From positions 866,001 through 930,000 of the forward strand of contig NC_011988.1 in NCBI RefSeq assembly GCF_000016285.1: DNA of 64,000 nucleotides, written 5' to 3'. A program made the translations under genes and the position numbers. Shown here piece after piece: positions 1 through 8,502 of the stretch. The notes under the pieces were generated by a model that was not told the DNA's origin, made no database searches, and saw only the letters and a program-made list of their open reading frames with translations. The first letter of the stretch is position 1, and each line of letters begins with the position of its first letter. This DNA comes from Allorhizobium ampelinum S4 (GTDB taxonomy: Bacteria > Pseudomonadota > Alphaproteobacteria > Rhizobiales > Rhizobiaceae).

Positions 1-456
1 CAGGCCGTGGCGCTCAGCAAAGGCAATCACCTCCTCGGCGGTGTCCACCGGCCCATCGCTGCCCGCCACCAGTGGCGCGCCGACGCTGGTGGCAATCCGC
101 CGCGCCTCAACCTTGTCGCCTAGCGCTTCGATGACTTGCGGATCAGGGCCGATCCAGGTCAGACCGGCATCGATCACCGCACGCGCAAATTCGGAGCGCT
201 CCGACAGAAAGCCGTAGCCGGGATGGACGGCGTCCGCGCCGGATCGTTTGGCAATGTCGATCAGCTTGGCGATATCGAGATAGGTCTCCGACGGCTTGGC
301 ACCGGACAGCCCATAGGCTTCATCGGCAAGCTGCACGAACAGCGCGTCGATATCCGGATCGGCATAGACCGCGACGGATTGCAGCCCGTAATCGCGACAG
401 GCGCGGATGATGCGAACGGCGATTTCGCCCCGGTTGGCGATCAGCACTTTCTTCAT
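1..456 (-). CDS. accC: biotin carboxylase (AccC-like), 5' part only
   Basis: The reverse strand from 456 reads [17 protein letters not shown] and continues with the [10 protein letters not shown] segment, the usual N-terminal biotin carboxylase domain (ATP-dependent carboxylation of biotin on a carrier protein). Only the first 152 codons are inside the window; the ATP-grasp and C-terminal parts lie beyond position 1. It starts 20 bases after the PxpB-PxpC fusion gene on the same strand, so it is probably the same operon. Its partner carrier protein, if encoded here, would be further left. In this setting it more likely serves a PxpBC-type carboxyltransferase than fatty acid synthesis. Family assignment is firm; the pathway role is inferred. 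Confidence 0.9.
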   Translation of the reverse strand, partial: MKKVLIANRGEIAVRIIRACRDYGLQSVAVYADPDIDALFVQLADEAYGLSGAKPSETYLDIAKLIDIAKRSGADAVHPGYGFLSERSEFARAVIDAGLTWIGPDPQVIEALGDKVEARRIATSVGAPLVAGSDGPVDTAEEVIAFAERHGL

Positions 457-476
457 CGGTGTCTCCTCTTTTATCA

Positions 477-2102
477 CTATGCGTTCGCGGCTGGGGCATC
501 GACAGGGGTGATGTCTGCGAAAGGGGCAATGGGCCGGAAGCGGATGCGGGCGTTGATCGGGATCTGTCCCGCAAGATCCAGATGATATTCGGCAACCGTG
601 CCGATGACGGGATAGCCACCGGTCAGCGGATGGTCTGCCAGAAACAGCACCGGCTGGCCGCTATGCGGCACCTGAATGGCACCGGTGGCGGTGCCTTCGC
701 TTGGCAGTTCGGCGCTGTCGATCCGCTCCAGCGGCACGTCGCCCGCAAGCCGGATACCGACGCGGCTGGATTGCGGCGTCACCTGCCAAAGCTGGTCCGT
801 CAGCGTCGCCAGACCTTTTTCGGTGAACCAATCGGTGCGCGGCCCAAGCACGACGTCCAGCGTGACGATATCGCCTGCGCTCGGCAGATCTTGCGGTGGA
901 GATTCATGCAGGGAAACGGCGGCGAGACCCTCGCTGTTGCCCTTCAGCGTCAGAACCGTGCCTGCCGTCACCGGCTCAGGTCCGACCACGGCCAGCGTAT
1001 CGGTGGCATAGCTGCCCAGCACCGGCTGGACCGCAAAACCACCGCGCACGGCAAGATAGCTGCGCATGCCCTGTGGAGGCTGGCCAAGGCTGACGATATC
1101 GCCGGGTTCCAGCGCAATCGGCTGATAGGTTTCAGCTTGCATCACCCGACCCGAGGCATCCCGAATAGCGACCGGGCAGGGCGCACCGGTCAGCGCGATG
1201 ACGGCGCGGCTATCGCTTTCAAAAGAAAAGCCACCAAGGGTGATTTCCAGACAGGGGAGGCCCGATGGATTGCCCACCACGCGATTGGCTGCCTTCAAGG
1301 CTCCCTGGTCCAGAGCACCGGAGGCGGAAACGCCCTGGCCGGTCTGGCCGAGACGGCCAAGGTCCTGGAACACCGCAGGCATGGGGGCGGCAAGCACGGT
1401 CAAATGCCCCGCGCCATTCGTCTCGGAAAGCCCATCAGCCGGATTGCTAGGGGCTTCATCGCTTGCAGGAATAACAACCGGATGGACCGCTTTTGCCATA
1501 TCGGTGAAGCGCACCTGATAGCCGGGCTGAAACAGTGCTGGCGGATCGCGGCTGAGATCCCACATTTTCTCCGGTGTCACGCCGATGATTTGCCAACCGC
1601 CGGGGCTGGCCTGCGGATAGACACCGCTGAAGGCACCTGCCAGTGCCACGGCGCCAGCGGGAATGCGGGTGCGCGGGCTTTTGCGGCGCGGCACATGCAA
1701 GGCCGGGTCGCCGCCGACGAGATAGCCGAAGCCCGGCGCAAAGCCACAAAAAGCAACCGTAAACGTGCTTTCCGTATGGCGGCGGATAACCTCTTCCACG
1801 GCAAGCCCGGTCAGTTCCGCCACGTCGGCCAGATCTTCGCCGTCATAGTCTACGGGTATTTCGACCAGATGATCGGATGGGGCCAGTTTGGCGGACAGGT
1901 CGCGGGTGCTAACCTCAGCCGCCAGGGCTTGCGCGCTGATGGTCTGCGGGCGAAACCGGATCATCAAGGTCCGAGCGGCGGGTACCATTTCATCGATGCC
2001 GGGGATGGGGCTTGCCTGAAGCGAGGCGAACAGAGCCAAGGTCTCATCGAGATTGGCAAGCTCGACCAGCATCGTCGTCAGGCTGACGGGGAGAAAGCGC
2101 AT
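477..2102 (-). CDS. fused 5-oxoprolinase subunits B and C (KipI-KipA type)
   Basis: A 541-residue protein. The N-terminal third is PxpB/KipI-like, with the canonical GFAPGFGYL and PGGWQIIG segments. The remainder is PxpC/KipA-like, with QDLGRLG, GALD and [10 protein letters not shown]. Together these subunits act with PxpA in ATP-dependent opening of 5-oxoproline, and they are homologous to the carboxyltransferase region of urea carboxylase. In many bacteria they are two genes; here they are one. The start at 2102 (MRFLPVS) is chosen over an upstream in-frame ATG because it lies just after the stop of the YcsI gene (7-base gap) and begins the conserved domain. Downstream is a biotin carboxylase gene. 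Confidence in the family is high; the true substrate is not proven. Confidence 0.9.
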   Translation of the reverse strand: MRFLPVSLTTMLVELANLDETLALFASLQASPIPGIDEMVPAARTLMIRFRPQTISAQALAAEVSTRDLSAKLAPSDHLVEIPVDYDGEDLADVAELTGLAVEEVIRRHTESTFTVAFCGFAPGFGYLVGGDPALHVPRRKSPRTRIPAGAVALAGAFSGVYPQASPGGWQIIGVTPEKMWDLSRDPPALFQPGYQVRFTDMAKAVHPVVIPASDEAPSNPADGLSETNGAGHLTVLAAPMPAVFQDLGRLGQTGQGVSASGALDQGALKAANRVVGNPSGLPCLEITLGGFSFESDSRAVIALTGAPCPVAIRDASGRVMQAETYQPIALEPGDIVSLGQPPQGMRSYLAVRGGFAVQPVLGSYATDTLAVVGPEPVTAGTVLTLKGNSEGLAAVSLHESPPQDLPSAGDIVTLDVVLGPRTDWFTEKGLATLTDQLWQVTPQSSRVGIRLAGDVPLERIDSAELPSEGTATGAIQVPHSGQPVLFLADHPLTGGYPVIGTVAEYHLDLAGQIPINARIRFRPIAPFADITPVDAPAANA

Positions 2103-2109
2103 CGGAACC

Positions 2110-2916
2110 TCAGGCGTGATAGGCGGAATCGAGAATATCGGTGATGAACATATGGCCGGGCGCATGGGTGATGGCAAAGGGGACGCCCGACGCCATTACA
2201 GCTGCTTGCGGCGTGACGCCACAGGCCCAGAATACCGGCACTTCGCCCGGCTCGATGCGGACGGGATCGCCGAATTGCGGCTTGGCCAGATCGACAATGC
2301 CGATCTGTTCCGGCGCGCCGACATGAACCGGTGCGCCATGCACAGCCGGGAACCGCCCGGAAATCGTCGCAGCATCGGCCACCCGCGAGGCAGGAATTGG
2401 CCGCATCGACACCACCATATTGCCATGCAACCGGCCTGCCGGGCGGCAGGGTTGATTGGTCAGATACATCGGCACATTGCTTTTATCTGTCATGTGGCGG
2501 ATCTCGATGCCGGCCTCCACCATCGGCGTCTCAAAGGTGAAGCTGCATCCGATCAGAAAACTGACGAGATCGGGATGCTCTGCCCAGGCGGCGGTAGCGT
2601 CGGGTGTTTCCTCCGCCAGCTTGCCATCGCGCCAGATCCGGTAGAGCGGCAGATCGGTGCGCAGATCGGCACCTTTGGCCAGTTCCGTCAGATGCGAGCC
2701 GGGATCGGAAACATCAAGGACCGGGCAGGCCTTGGGATTGCGTTGCGCATAGAGCAGGAAGTCAAAGGCCCAGTCGCGCGGCAGGACGATCATATTGGCC
2801 TGGGTGAAGCCAGGGGCGACGCCAGATGTAGGTTCCACGTCTCCACTGCGATAACGGGCGCGGGCGGCACGCGCCGGTTCGACATCCCAATGCGCCAGAT
2901 GCTTCAAGGCAATCAT
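2110..2916 (-). CDS. YcsI/DUF1445 family putative hydro-lyase (D-glutamate cyclase-like)
   Basis: A 268-residue protein of the YcsI (UPF0317, DUF1445) family, at its usual length. The start at 2916 (MIALKHLAH) has a GGGAGAG ribosome site just upstream; the longer reading frame upstream runs into an intergenic repeat and is rejected. The eukaryotic D-glutamate cyclase contains a domain of this family, so a role with 5-oxo-D-proline or D-glutamate is plausible beside PxpABC, but the bacterial activity is not established. In Bacillus subtilis ycsI sits in the same kind of operon (ycsF-ycsG-ycsI-kipI-kipA). The upstream neighbour PxpA is separated by a hairpin that may attenuate transcription. 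Confidence 0.85.
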
Positions 2917-2930
2917 CGTCTCTCTCCCTA

Positions 2931-2984
2931 GAGCATGTCGCGCAAAAGTGTGCAGCGGTTTTGCGGTAACGACATGCGTAAAAC
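2931..2984. repeat. rhizobial palindromic intergenic repeat, copy 1
   Basis: A nested dyad. The outer arms GCATGTCG (2933-2940) and CGACATGC (2970-2977) enclose inner arms CGCAAAA (2941-2947) and TTTTGCG (2959-2965). A related element in reverse orientation is at 51486-51533, and a partial one at 47710-47793. Elements of this look are common between genes in Rhizobiaceae (recalled, not searched). The outer arm differs between copies but stays base-paired. Confidence 0.7.
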
Positions 2985-2990
2985 AAAAAC

Positions 2991-3034
2991 TTAAAGCGTG
3001 TTGCTTGAGGCTGATAAGCCGCAACACGCTTTAA
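2991..3034 (-). terminator. terminator-like hairpin between pxpA and ycsI
   Basis: Perfect 14-base inverted arms TTAAAGCGTGTTGC (2991-3004) and GCAACACGCTTTAA (3021-3034). Read on the minus strand, the stem is followed at once by GTTTTTGTTT. It overlaps the stop codon of pxpA (3031-3033). It looks like a Rho-independent terminator inside the operon and would lower expression of the genes after pxpA, unless a second promoter lies in the repeat next to it. Confidence 0.65.
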
Positions 3035-3795
3035 GCAGTTACAAATGGCTGGACGGCAATGCCCTCAGCCTCGAAACGCCTGCGGATTTCCTGGGCAATG
3101 GCGACCGCGCCGGGGCTGTCGCCATGCACGCAGATTGATTGCGCTTCCACCTTGATCACGCTGCCATCGATGGCTTCCAGCGTGCCTTGGCGGGCAAGCT
3201 GCACCATGCGACTGGCGATCTTTTTCGCGTCATGCAGCACCGCGCCCGCTTCCCGGCGCGAGACAAGCTGGCCTTGCGGCGTATAGGCGCGGTCGGCAAA
3301 GGCCTCCGCCACGGTGCTCAAGCCGGACGTGCGGGCGAGATCCAGAATAGGAGCGCCTGCGAGACCCATCAGCACCAACGAGGAATCGATGGCTTTGACG
3401 GCATCGATCACCGCCTGGCCCTGACGGGCATCATTGGCGATCCGGTTATAGAGCGCCCCATGCGGCTTGACGTAGGTGACGCGGGTGTTGGCCGCCGCCG
3501 CCATGCCTTTCAGGGCGCCGATCTGGTAGATCACGTCGGCGGTCAGCTCTTCACTGGTCACGTCCATGTCGCGGCGGCCAAAGCCGACGCGATCAGGATA
3601 GGAGACATGCGCGCCGATTGACACGCCATTTTCAGCGGCGGCCTTGACGGTTTTCCAGATGCCGGACGGGTCGCCCGCATGAAAACCGCAGGCGATATTG
3701 GCGCTGGAGACCACGGCCAGCATGGCGCTATCGTCGCCCATGCTCCATGCGCCGTAGCTTTCCCCAAGGTCGCTGTTGAGATCGATGGCAGCCAT
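3031..3795 (-). CDS. pxpA: 5-oxoprolinase subunit A (LamB/YcsF family)
   Basis: A 254-residue protein with the family signatures [12 protein letters not shown] at the N-terminus, [20 protein letters not shown] and CVHGDSPGA near the C-terminus. PxpA works with PxpB and PxpC to hydrolyse 5-oxoproline to glutamate using ATP. The start at 3795 is preceded by an AAGGAAGG ribosome site. The gene follows the NRAMP-like transporter and precedes YcsI and PxpBC on the same strand, the gene set of the Bacillus ycs-kip operon. All canonical motifs are kept, unlike the second PxpA at 13364, so this is the better candidate for true 5-oxoprolinase. Confidence 0.92.
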   Translation of the reverse strand: MAAIDLNSDLGESYGAWSMGDDSAMLAVVSSANIACGFHAGDPSGIWKTVKAAAENGVSIGAHVSYPDRVGFGRRDMDVTSEELTADVIYQIGALKGMAAAANTRVTYVKPHGALYNRIANDARQGQAVIDAVKAIDSSLVLMGLAGAPILDLARTSGLSTVAEAFADRAYTPQGQLVSRREAGAVLHDAKKIASRMVQLARQGTLEAIDGSVIKVEAQSICVHGDSPGAVAIAQEIRRRFEAEGIAVQPFVTA

Positions 3796-3829
3796 GTGCG
3801 TTCCTTCCTTATCTATCGAGAACCAGCTG

Positions 3830-5131
3830 TTACAGGCCAAGCAGGGCAAAGATTGGCCCGACCGATTTATAGGCCATGTACCATGTCAGCGCGCAGGTGA
3901 GGACGCCGAGGATCAAAAGCCAGCGCGGATAACGATAGCCGCCCATCAGGTCGGAGCGCGCCCAGGCGGCATAGATGAAGATCGACAGGCCGATAGGCAG
4001 GACGAGACCGTTCAGGCCGCCAACGAAGACCAGCATGGCCGCGGGCGGGGTGGTGATCAGCATGTAGCTTATCAGTGAGAAGGCGATGAAGCCGACAGTG
4101 GCAAAATTGCGCTGACGCTCTGTCATGTCCTTCTTGAAGGCAGTTAGAAATGACACGGATGTATAGGCTGCACCGATAATGCTGGTCATGGCCGATGCCA
4201 GCAGCACCGCGCCGAACAGACGAAAGCCGATATTGCCGGCAGCCGCATGGAAGGCCTGGCCTGCCGGATTGGCAGCCTTACCAGACAGGTCGATGACCGT
4301 GCCGCTGGCGACAACGCCGAGAATGGCGAGAAACAGGATGTAACGTAGCACGCCGGTAATGGCGATGCCGCTGAACGCCGCGCGGTTGACGGCACCGATA
4401 TTCTCAACGCCGCCCATGCCTTTGTCGAGCAGGCGGTGGGCACCAGCATAGGTAATATAGCCGCCGACGGTGCCGCCGACGATAGTGGTGATGGTGGCGA
4501 AATCAATCGTGTCGGGCAAAATGGTCTGGCGCAGCGCTTCGGCAACCGGCGGGCCGGAGACGATTGCTGCATAGAGAATGAGGGCGAGTTTGACGAAAGC
4601 CGCGACAAAGACCACCCGGTCCATGGCGACACCTGCCCGGCGAGACAGGAAAATACCGATGGCCGCAAGTGCGCCGATGGCACCGCCGATCTTCGGATCG
4701 AGATCGATCATGGCGTTAAAACCCAGACCCGCGCCGCCGATATTGCCGATATTGAAGAACAACCCGCCAATGATGACCAGCACGGCCAGCACGTAGCCTG
4801 AGCCGGGAATGGCGCTGTTGGCAATGGCCGGGGCGCGCATGCGGGTGACTGTGACGAGCCGCCAGATGTTCGCCTGGACGATGAAATCGATAATAATGGA
4901 AACGAAGATGCCGAAGGCAAAAGCTGCACCGAGCTTGACGGTGAAAGTGGCTGTCTGAGTAATGAAACCTGGGCCAACAGCCGACATCGACATCAGGAAC
5001 ATGGCCGATAGCAAGGCGTAACGCTTTGCCTTGGCCGATTTTGGCGTTCCCGGATCGCCGTTGGCTTCTAAATTCGTGTCTGCGGTGGCGAGCTTATTTT
5101 GCCCCATGGATTTGCTCCGTTTTATCGTCAT
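3830..5131 (-). CDS. NRAMP-related membrane transporter (YcsG-like)
   Basis: About 433 residues with roughly 11 hydrophobic segments, starting around residue 35 ([19 protein letters not shown]). It resembles the NRAMP family and corresponds to YcsG in the Bacillus operon. The metal-binding DPGN of transmembrane helix 1 is absent (the stretch after GPGF reads ITQTATF), and the helix 6 Met-Pro-His is replaced by AGAH. It is therefore unlikely to be a classical Mn/Fe importer. With PxpABC downstream, uptake of 5-oxoproline or a similar compound is one possibility (inference). Two starts are credible: 5131 (GAGGGG upstream) or 5107 (CGGAGC upstream). Confidence 0.82.
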   Translation of the reverse strand: MTIKRSKSMGQNKLATADTNLEANGDPGTPKSAKAKRYALLSAMFLMSMSAVGPGFITQTATFTVKLGAAFAFGIFVSIIIDFIVQANIWRLVTVTRMRAPAIANSAIPGSGYVLAVLVIIGGLFFNIGNIGGAGLGFNAMIDLDPKIGGAIGALAAIGIFLSRRAGVAMDRVVFVAAFVKLALILYAAIVSGPPVAEALRQTILPDTIDFATITTIVGGTVGGYITYAGAHRLLDKGMGGVENIGAVNRAAFSGIAITGVLRYILFLAILGVVASGTVIDLSGKAANPAGQAFHAAAGNIGFRLFGAVLLASAMTSIIGAAYTSVSFLTAFKKDMTERQRNFATVGFIAFSLISYMLITTPPAAMLVFVGGLNGLVLPIGLSIFIYAAWARSDLMGGYRYPRWLLILGVLTCALTWYMAYKSVGPIFALLGL

Positions 5132-5392
5132 CCGCCCCTCTGCGGATGATCCATGCAGGCAGTCTGCCACGTTTCACAATTCCGTCAATATTGTTGAACA
5201 ATTTTATTTGATCGTTCTATCATTCTGTTTATTTCCTGAGCGGCTTGCCTGCGATATCGGCAGGTCATGCCAATGGTGTGGGCAAGTCTGCGCTGCTTTC
5301 CGCGCTGCCTTGCTCTGCCGGAGGGCATCGGCAATAGTCCCGGCGAAGGATGGCCGCCGCTGAACATGTTCGCGGTTGGACAAGAGGGACCT

Positions 5393-6058
5393 ATGGCAGA
5401 CGAGGATGAAAGCCTTTCGTTGGCGGAGCGACTGGTAACAAAAATCCGCGATCAACTGATCGCCGGGGAGTTGAAGCCGGGCCAGCGGCTGTCGGAGGCA
5501 GCACTCAGCACCCGGCTCGACGTGTCGCGCAATTCGCTGCGGGAAGCCTTTCGGCTGCTGACCAAGGATGGCTTGCTGCGCCACGAGGCCAATCGCGGTG
5601 TGTTTGTCGCCACTCCCAGCATGGCCTCGATCATCGATATCTACAGGGTGCGACGGCTGGTGGAGTGCAAGGCGCTGGAGCAGGCGTTTTCCGGACATCC
5701 TGCCGTCCGGCGGATGCGGTTGGCGGTGGAAACCGCACGGGCCTGTCGCAATAGCCGTGACTGGCTGGGGGTCGGCAGCGCCAATATGCAGTTTCATGCC
5801 GCTATCGTCGATCTCGCCGACAGCAGCCGTCTCAGCGACTTCTATACGCGAATCGCTGCGGAACTACGATTGAGCTTCGGCCTGCTGGACGATCCTGAAC
5901 TGCTGCACGCGCCCTTCGTGGAGCTGAATGGCGAAATCCTCGGCCTGCTGGAAGCCGACAAGGCGAAAGAGGCGGCTGCCGCTCTCGATTCTTATCTGGT
6001 CCGCTCGGAGCGCACGGTGTTGGCAGCATTTGCCCGCGCCACGGCGGATGCTGGCTAA
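5393..6058 (+). CDS. GntR family regulator, FCD type
   Basis: A 221-residue protein: a winged helix domain in the first 75 residues (RLSEAALSTRLDVSRNSLREAFRLL), then an all-helical FCD ligand domain. It is divergent from the NRAMP-PxpA operon, with about 260 bases between them, and is the likely regulator of that operon. The start at 5393 follows a GAGGG site; an in-frame ATG at 5366 is possible. Its stop codon abuts the stop of the convergent Lrp gene with no gap. In Bacillus the equivalent regulator KipR is of the IclR family, so the regulator type has been swapped. The ligand is unknown. Confidence 0.88.
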   Translation: MADEDESLSLAERLVTKIRDQLIAGELKPGQRLSEAALSTRLDVSRNSLREAFRLLTKDGLLRHEANRGVFVATPSMASIIDIYRVRRLVECKALEQAFSGHPAVRRMRLAVETARACRNSRDWLGVGSANMQFHAAIVDLADSSRLSDFYTRIAAELRLSFGLLDDPELLHAPFVELNGEILGLLEADKAKEAAAALDSYLVRSERTVLAAFARATADAG

Positions 6059-6523
6059 TCAGAATTCCAGCGCCCGGTTATCGACCACTTCCTTCATCAC
6101 GAAGAAGGTTCGGGTTTGCCGCACGCCGGGCAGGGCGATCAGCTGGCTGCCATGAATCCGGTTGAAATCGGCCATGTCGCCGACCCGAATTTTCAGGAAA
6201 TAATCGAAATCGCCGGCCACCAGATGGCAATCGAGCACGAAATTCAGCTTGGCGACCGCCGCTTCAAACGCGGCAAAACTGTCCGGTGTTGACCGGTCCA
6301 GCACCACGCCAACCATGACCAGAGCCGCCCGGTTGACCTTGGCGGGTGCCACCATGGCCCGCACACCGGTGATATAGCCCTGCGCAAACAGTTTTTGGGT
6401 ACGCCTATGGCAGGTGGCCGGGCTGATCGAGACCTGTTCGGCCAGTTCGGCATTGGTCAGACGACCGTTTTTCTGCAACAGGCGGATCATTTTCAGATCG
6501 ATGCGATCCAGCGATTCACTCAT
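6059..6523 (-). CDS. acdR: Lrp/AsnC family regulator, probable AcdR
   Basis: A 154-residue Lrp-type protein: an N-terminal helix-turn-helix (LTNAELAEQVSISPATCHRRTQKL) and a C-terminal ligand/oligomerisation domain of the RAM type. It is divergent from the ACC deaminase gene, with a 162-base AT-rich gap, which is the standard acdR-acdS arrangement in rhizobia, agrobacteria and pseudomonads. In those systems the Lrp protein activates acdS in response to the substrate. The start at 6523 is the first ATG that gives the whole domain. Confidence 0.88.
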   Translation of the reverse strand: MSESLDRIDLKMIRLLQKNGRLTNAELAEQVSISPATCHRRTQKLFAQGYITGVRAMVAPAKVNRAALVMVGVVLDRSTPDSFAAFEAAVAKLNFVLDCHLVAGDFDYFLKIRVGDMADFNRIHGSQLIALPGVRQTRTFFVMKEVVDNRALEF

Positions 6524-6685
6524 GGAAGAAGCTTTCGTTTATATGGATAAAATGGCAGAGTCTGCATCATATTCTTCGAAAAAAATGAATTATGAGGCGC
6601 TTTATATTGTAAATTAGAAAGCACCTTTCACATCCAAAAGTCTAGCATCTGGCCATTATCAACCCCCATTTTCAATGAGGATTCC
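6524..6685. promoter_or_regulatory. acdR-acdS divergent control region
   Basis: A 162-base AT-rich gap between the two divergent genes. It holds a TTCGAA core (about 6574-6579) flanked by CATATTC and GAATTATG, an imperfect dyad typical in style of Lrp-type operators. No convincing sigma-70 -35/-10 pair was settled by eye. Control by AcdR is inferred from the gene arrangement. Confidence 0.45.
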
Positions 6686-7699
6686 ATGCTCGACGCTTTT
6701 GACCGTTACCCCCTGACCTTCGGCCCAACACCAATCGAAAAACTGGAGCGGCTGACCGATCATCTCGGTGGCAAGGTGCAGCTTTACGCCAAGCGGGAGG
6801 ATTGCAATTCGGGTCTGGCCTTTGGCGGCAACAAGCTGCGCAAGCTGGAATATATCATCCCTGACGCCATTGCCTCCGGTGCCGATACGCTGGTGTCGAT
6901 TGGCGGTGTCCAGTCCAATCATACCCGTATGGTGGCGGCTGTCGCGGCCAAGATCGGCTTCAAATGCCGTCTCGTACAGGAAGCCTGGGTGCCGCATGAA
7001 GACGCGGTTTACGACCGGGTTGGCAATATCATGCTGTCACGCATCATGGGTGCGGATGTTCGGCTGGTCGATGACGGGTTCGATATCGGCATCCGCCGCA
7101 GCTGGGAAGAGGCGATTGAGGAGGTAAAGGCGGCGGGCGGCAAGCCCTATGCTATCCCGGCTGGCGCTTCCGTGCATAAATATGGTGGGCTGGGCTATGT
7201 CGGTTTTGCCGAGGAAGTGCGGGCGCAGGAAGCGGCTTTGGGATTTGCATTCGATTACATCGTCGTCTGCACCGTCACCGGCTCCAGCCATGCGGGCATG
7301 GCGGTTGGCTTTGCCAAGGATGGCCGCGCCGACCATGTTATCGGCATCGATGCCTCCTTCACCCCGGATCAAACCCGCGCCCAGGTGCTGGAGATTGCCC
7401 AGCGCACAGCGGATCTGGTCAAGCTTGGCCGTGAGATGCGCCCGGAGGATATCGTCCTGGTCGAGGATTATGCCTATCCGGTTTACGGCGTCCCTTCGGA
7501 AGAAACCAAGGATGCCATTCGTCTTGTGGGCCGTCTGGAAGGAATGATCACCGATCCCGTCTATGAGGGGAAATCCATGCAGGGCATGATTGATCTGGTG
7601 AAGAAGGGATATTTCCCGGAAGGCTCGAAAGTGCTCTACGCCCATTTGGGCGGTGCGCCAGCCCTGAACGGCTATGGGTATGCGTTCCGCAACGGCTGA
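6686..7699 (+). CDS. acdS: 1-aminocyclopropane-1-carboxylate deaminase
   Basis: A 337-residue PLP enzyme that splits the plant ethylene precursor ACC into 2-oxobutyrate and ammonia. The cofactor lysine is in GGNKLRK (about residue 50). The Glu of YEGKSMQG and the Leu of [14 protein letters not shown] near the C-terminus match the two residues (Glu295 and Leu322 in Pseudomonas numbering) that separate true ACC deaminases from D-cysteine desulfhydrases. Length is normal. In plant-associated bacteria this enzyme lowers host ethylene, which fits a rhizosphere or plant-colonising lifestyle. Confidence 0.95.
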   Translation: MLDAFDRYPLTFGPTPIEKLERLTDHLGGKVQLYAKREDCNSGLAFGGNKLRKLEYIIPDAIASGADTLVSIGGVQSNHTRMVAAVAAKIGFKCRLVQEAWVPHEDAVYDRVGNIMLSRIMGADVRLVDDGFDIGIRRSWEEAIEEVKAAGGKPYAIPAGASVHKYGGLGYVGFAEEVRAQEAALGFAFDYIVVCTVTGSSHAGMAVGFAKDGRADHVIGIDASFTPDQTRAQVLEIAQRTADLVKLGREMRPEDIVLVEDYAYPVYGVPSEETKDAIRLVGRLEGMITDPVYEGKSMQGMIDLVKKGYFPEGSKVLYAHLGGAPALNGYGYAFRNG

Positions 7700-7714
7700 A
7701 ACCATCAGGTAGAC

Positions 7715-7737
7715 GACCGGCCCGAAAAGGGCCGGTC
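7715..7737. terminator. strong hairpin between convergent acdS and an unknown gene
   Basis: Perfect 9-base arms GACCGGCCC and GGGCCGGTC with a GAAAA loop, 15 bases after the acdS stop and 10 bases before the end of the convergent minus-strand gene. There is no clear T-run on either side, so it may be a weak or bidirectional terminator or a transcript-end stabiliser. Confidence 0.6.
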
Positions 7738-7747
7738 CGTAAACATG

Positions 7748-8230
7748 TTAGCCGCGAACGCCAGCCTTCTTGGGGGCAAATGTCGCGCGGGTCGTGGTGG
7801 TCGCTGTGGTCGCAGCGGGCATCCGATCCACCGGGCGGCGGTTGCTGTTGGCAGAGACGGTGCGCATGCCGACCGGGCGGATGATGGTCTTGGCCGCGGC
7901 GGGACGGGCGACCGGAGTAGGGGCCGGTGCGGGCGCAGCCTTGGCCTTCTGGGCCAGCGTGACCCAGCGCATGATGGCTTCAAAAGCATGGCGGCCTTCG
8001 CGGCGCGCGGTGGCGAGGCCCTCTTCACTGAGCAGACAGGTGGCGCCGATTTCTTTCCAGTTCGGACGGCCGCCATGCAAAGGCGGGGTGGCCTGACGAA
8101 CGATCAGCCCGAGCATATAGCTGCGCAAATTTTGGTAATCGGATTTGGCAAGTGCCGGCGCAAGCCGCACTTCGCAAAAGGTTTCGATTTTCCGATGAAA
8201 TACCGGAGCGGAAGGGGTCAATCTTGGCAT
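7748..8230 (-). CDS. hypothetical protein with Ala/Pro- and Thr-rich tail
   Basis: A 160-residue open frame that I do not recognise. Residues 1-95 look like a folded, mostly helical domain (HRKIETFCEVRLAPAL, then LRSYMLGLIVRQ). The remainder is low-complexity: a run rich in Ala and Pro (about 96-112), then a Thr/Ala-rich tail. There is no signal peptide or membrane segment. It is not part of a clear operon: acdS is convergent downstream and the GNAT gene lies 270 bases upstream on the same strand. Codon usage is GC-rich like the neighbours. The ribosome site before 8230 is weak. It is probably a real gene. Confidence 0.55.
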   Translation of the reverse strand: MPRLTPSAPVFHRKIETFCEVRLAPALAKSDYQNLRSYMLGLIVRQATPPLHGGRPNWKEIGATCLLSEEGLATARREGRHAFEAIMRWVTLAQKAKAAPAPAPTPVARPAAAKTIIRPVGMRTVSANSNRRPVDRMPAATTATTTTRATFAPKKAGVRG

Positions 8231-8429
8231 AATACTCGCAACTCATGAATGGCCCGGCGGTGAGATGCCGGGGTGGCGCTGCTACAGCATAATCGGCCCA
8301 ACCGCAACCGGTCAGGTTGAAAATTATGCAGTATATTGAATATGTTACAGCGTAACGCAGATGTCGTCGCCGACGCATCGCGCTGTAAGACATGGATGTT
8401 AAAAAAGTCTTGCATCAGCCTAAGGGAGA

Positions 8430-8447
8430 GACCGCGAAGCAGCGGTC
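8430..8447. other. hairpin in the 8231-8502 gap
   Basis: GACCGC and GCGGTC arms with a GAAGCA loop, within 272 bases that hold no gene. The flanks (GGGAGA before and ACCTTCGAACC after) superficially suggest a structured RNA, but I could not match a tRNA, glycine riboswitch or other known class. Confidence 0.3.
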
Positions 8448-8502
8448 AATCACCTTCGAACCGATAGGGGAGCGCCGCTTTACGACTGTCCGGGTGTCTT
8501 AG

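Noticed and set aside
459..2144. Long plus-strand open frame (561 codons) opposite the PxpBC gene
   Set aside because: It is antisense to a gene with clear family motifs, has no recognisable domain, and is explained by GC-rich codon bias.
5204..5797. Minus-strand frame opposite the GntR gene
   Set aside because: It overlaps the coding strand of a regulator with a clear winged helix and shows no family features.
8430..8500. Glycine riboswitch or tRNA suggested by GGGAGAGACC and TTCGAAC
   Set aside because: The required core pairs, second aptamer and tRNA arms could not be built.
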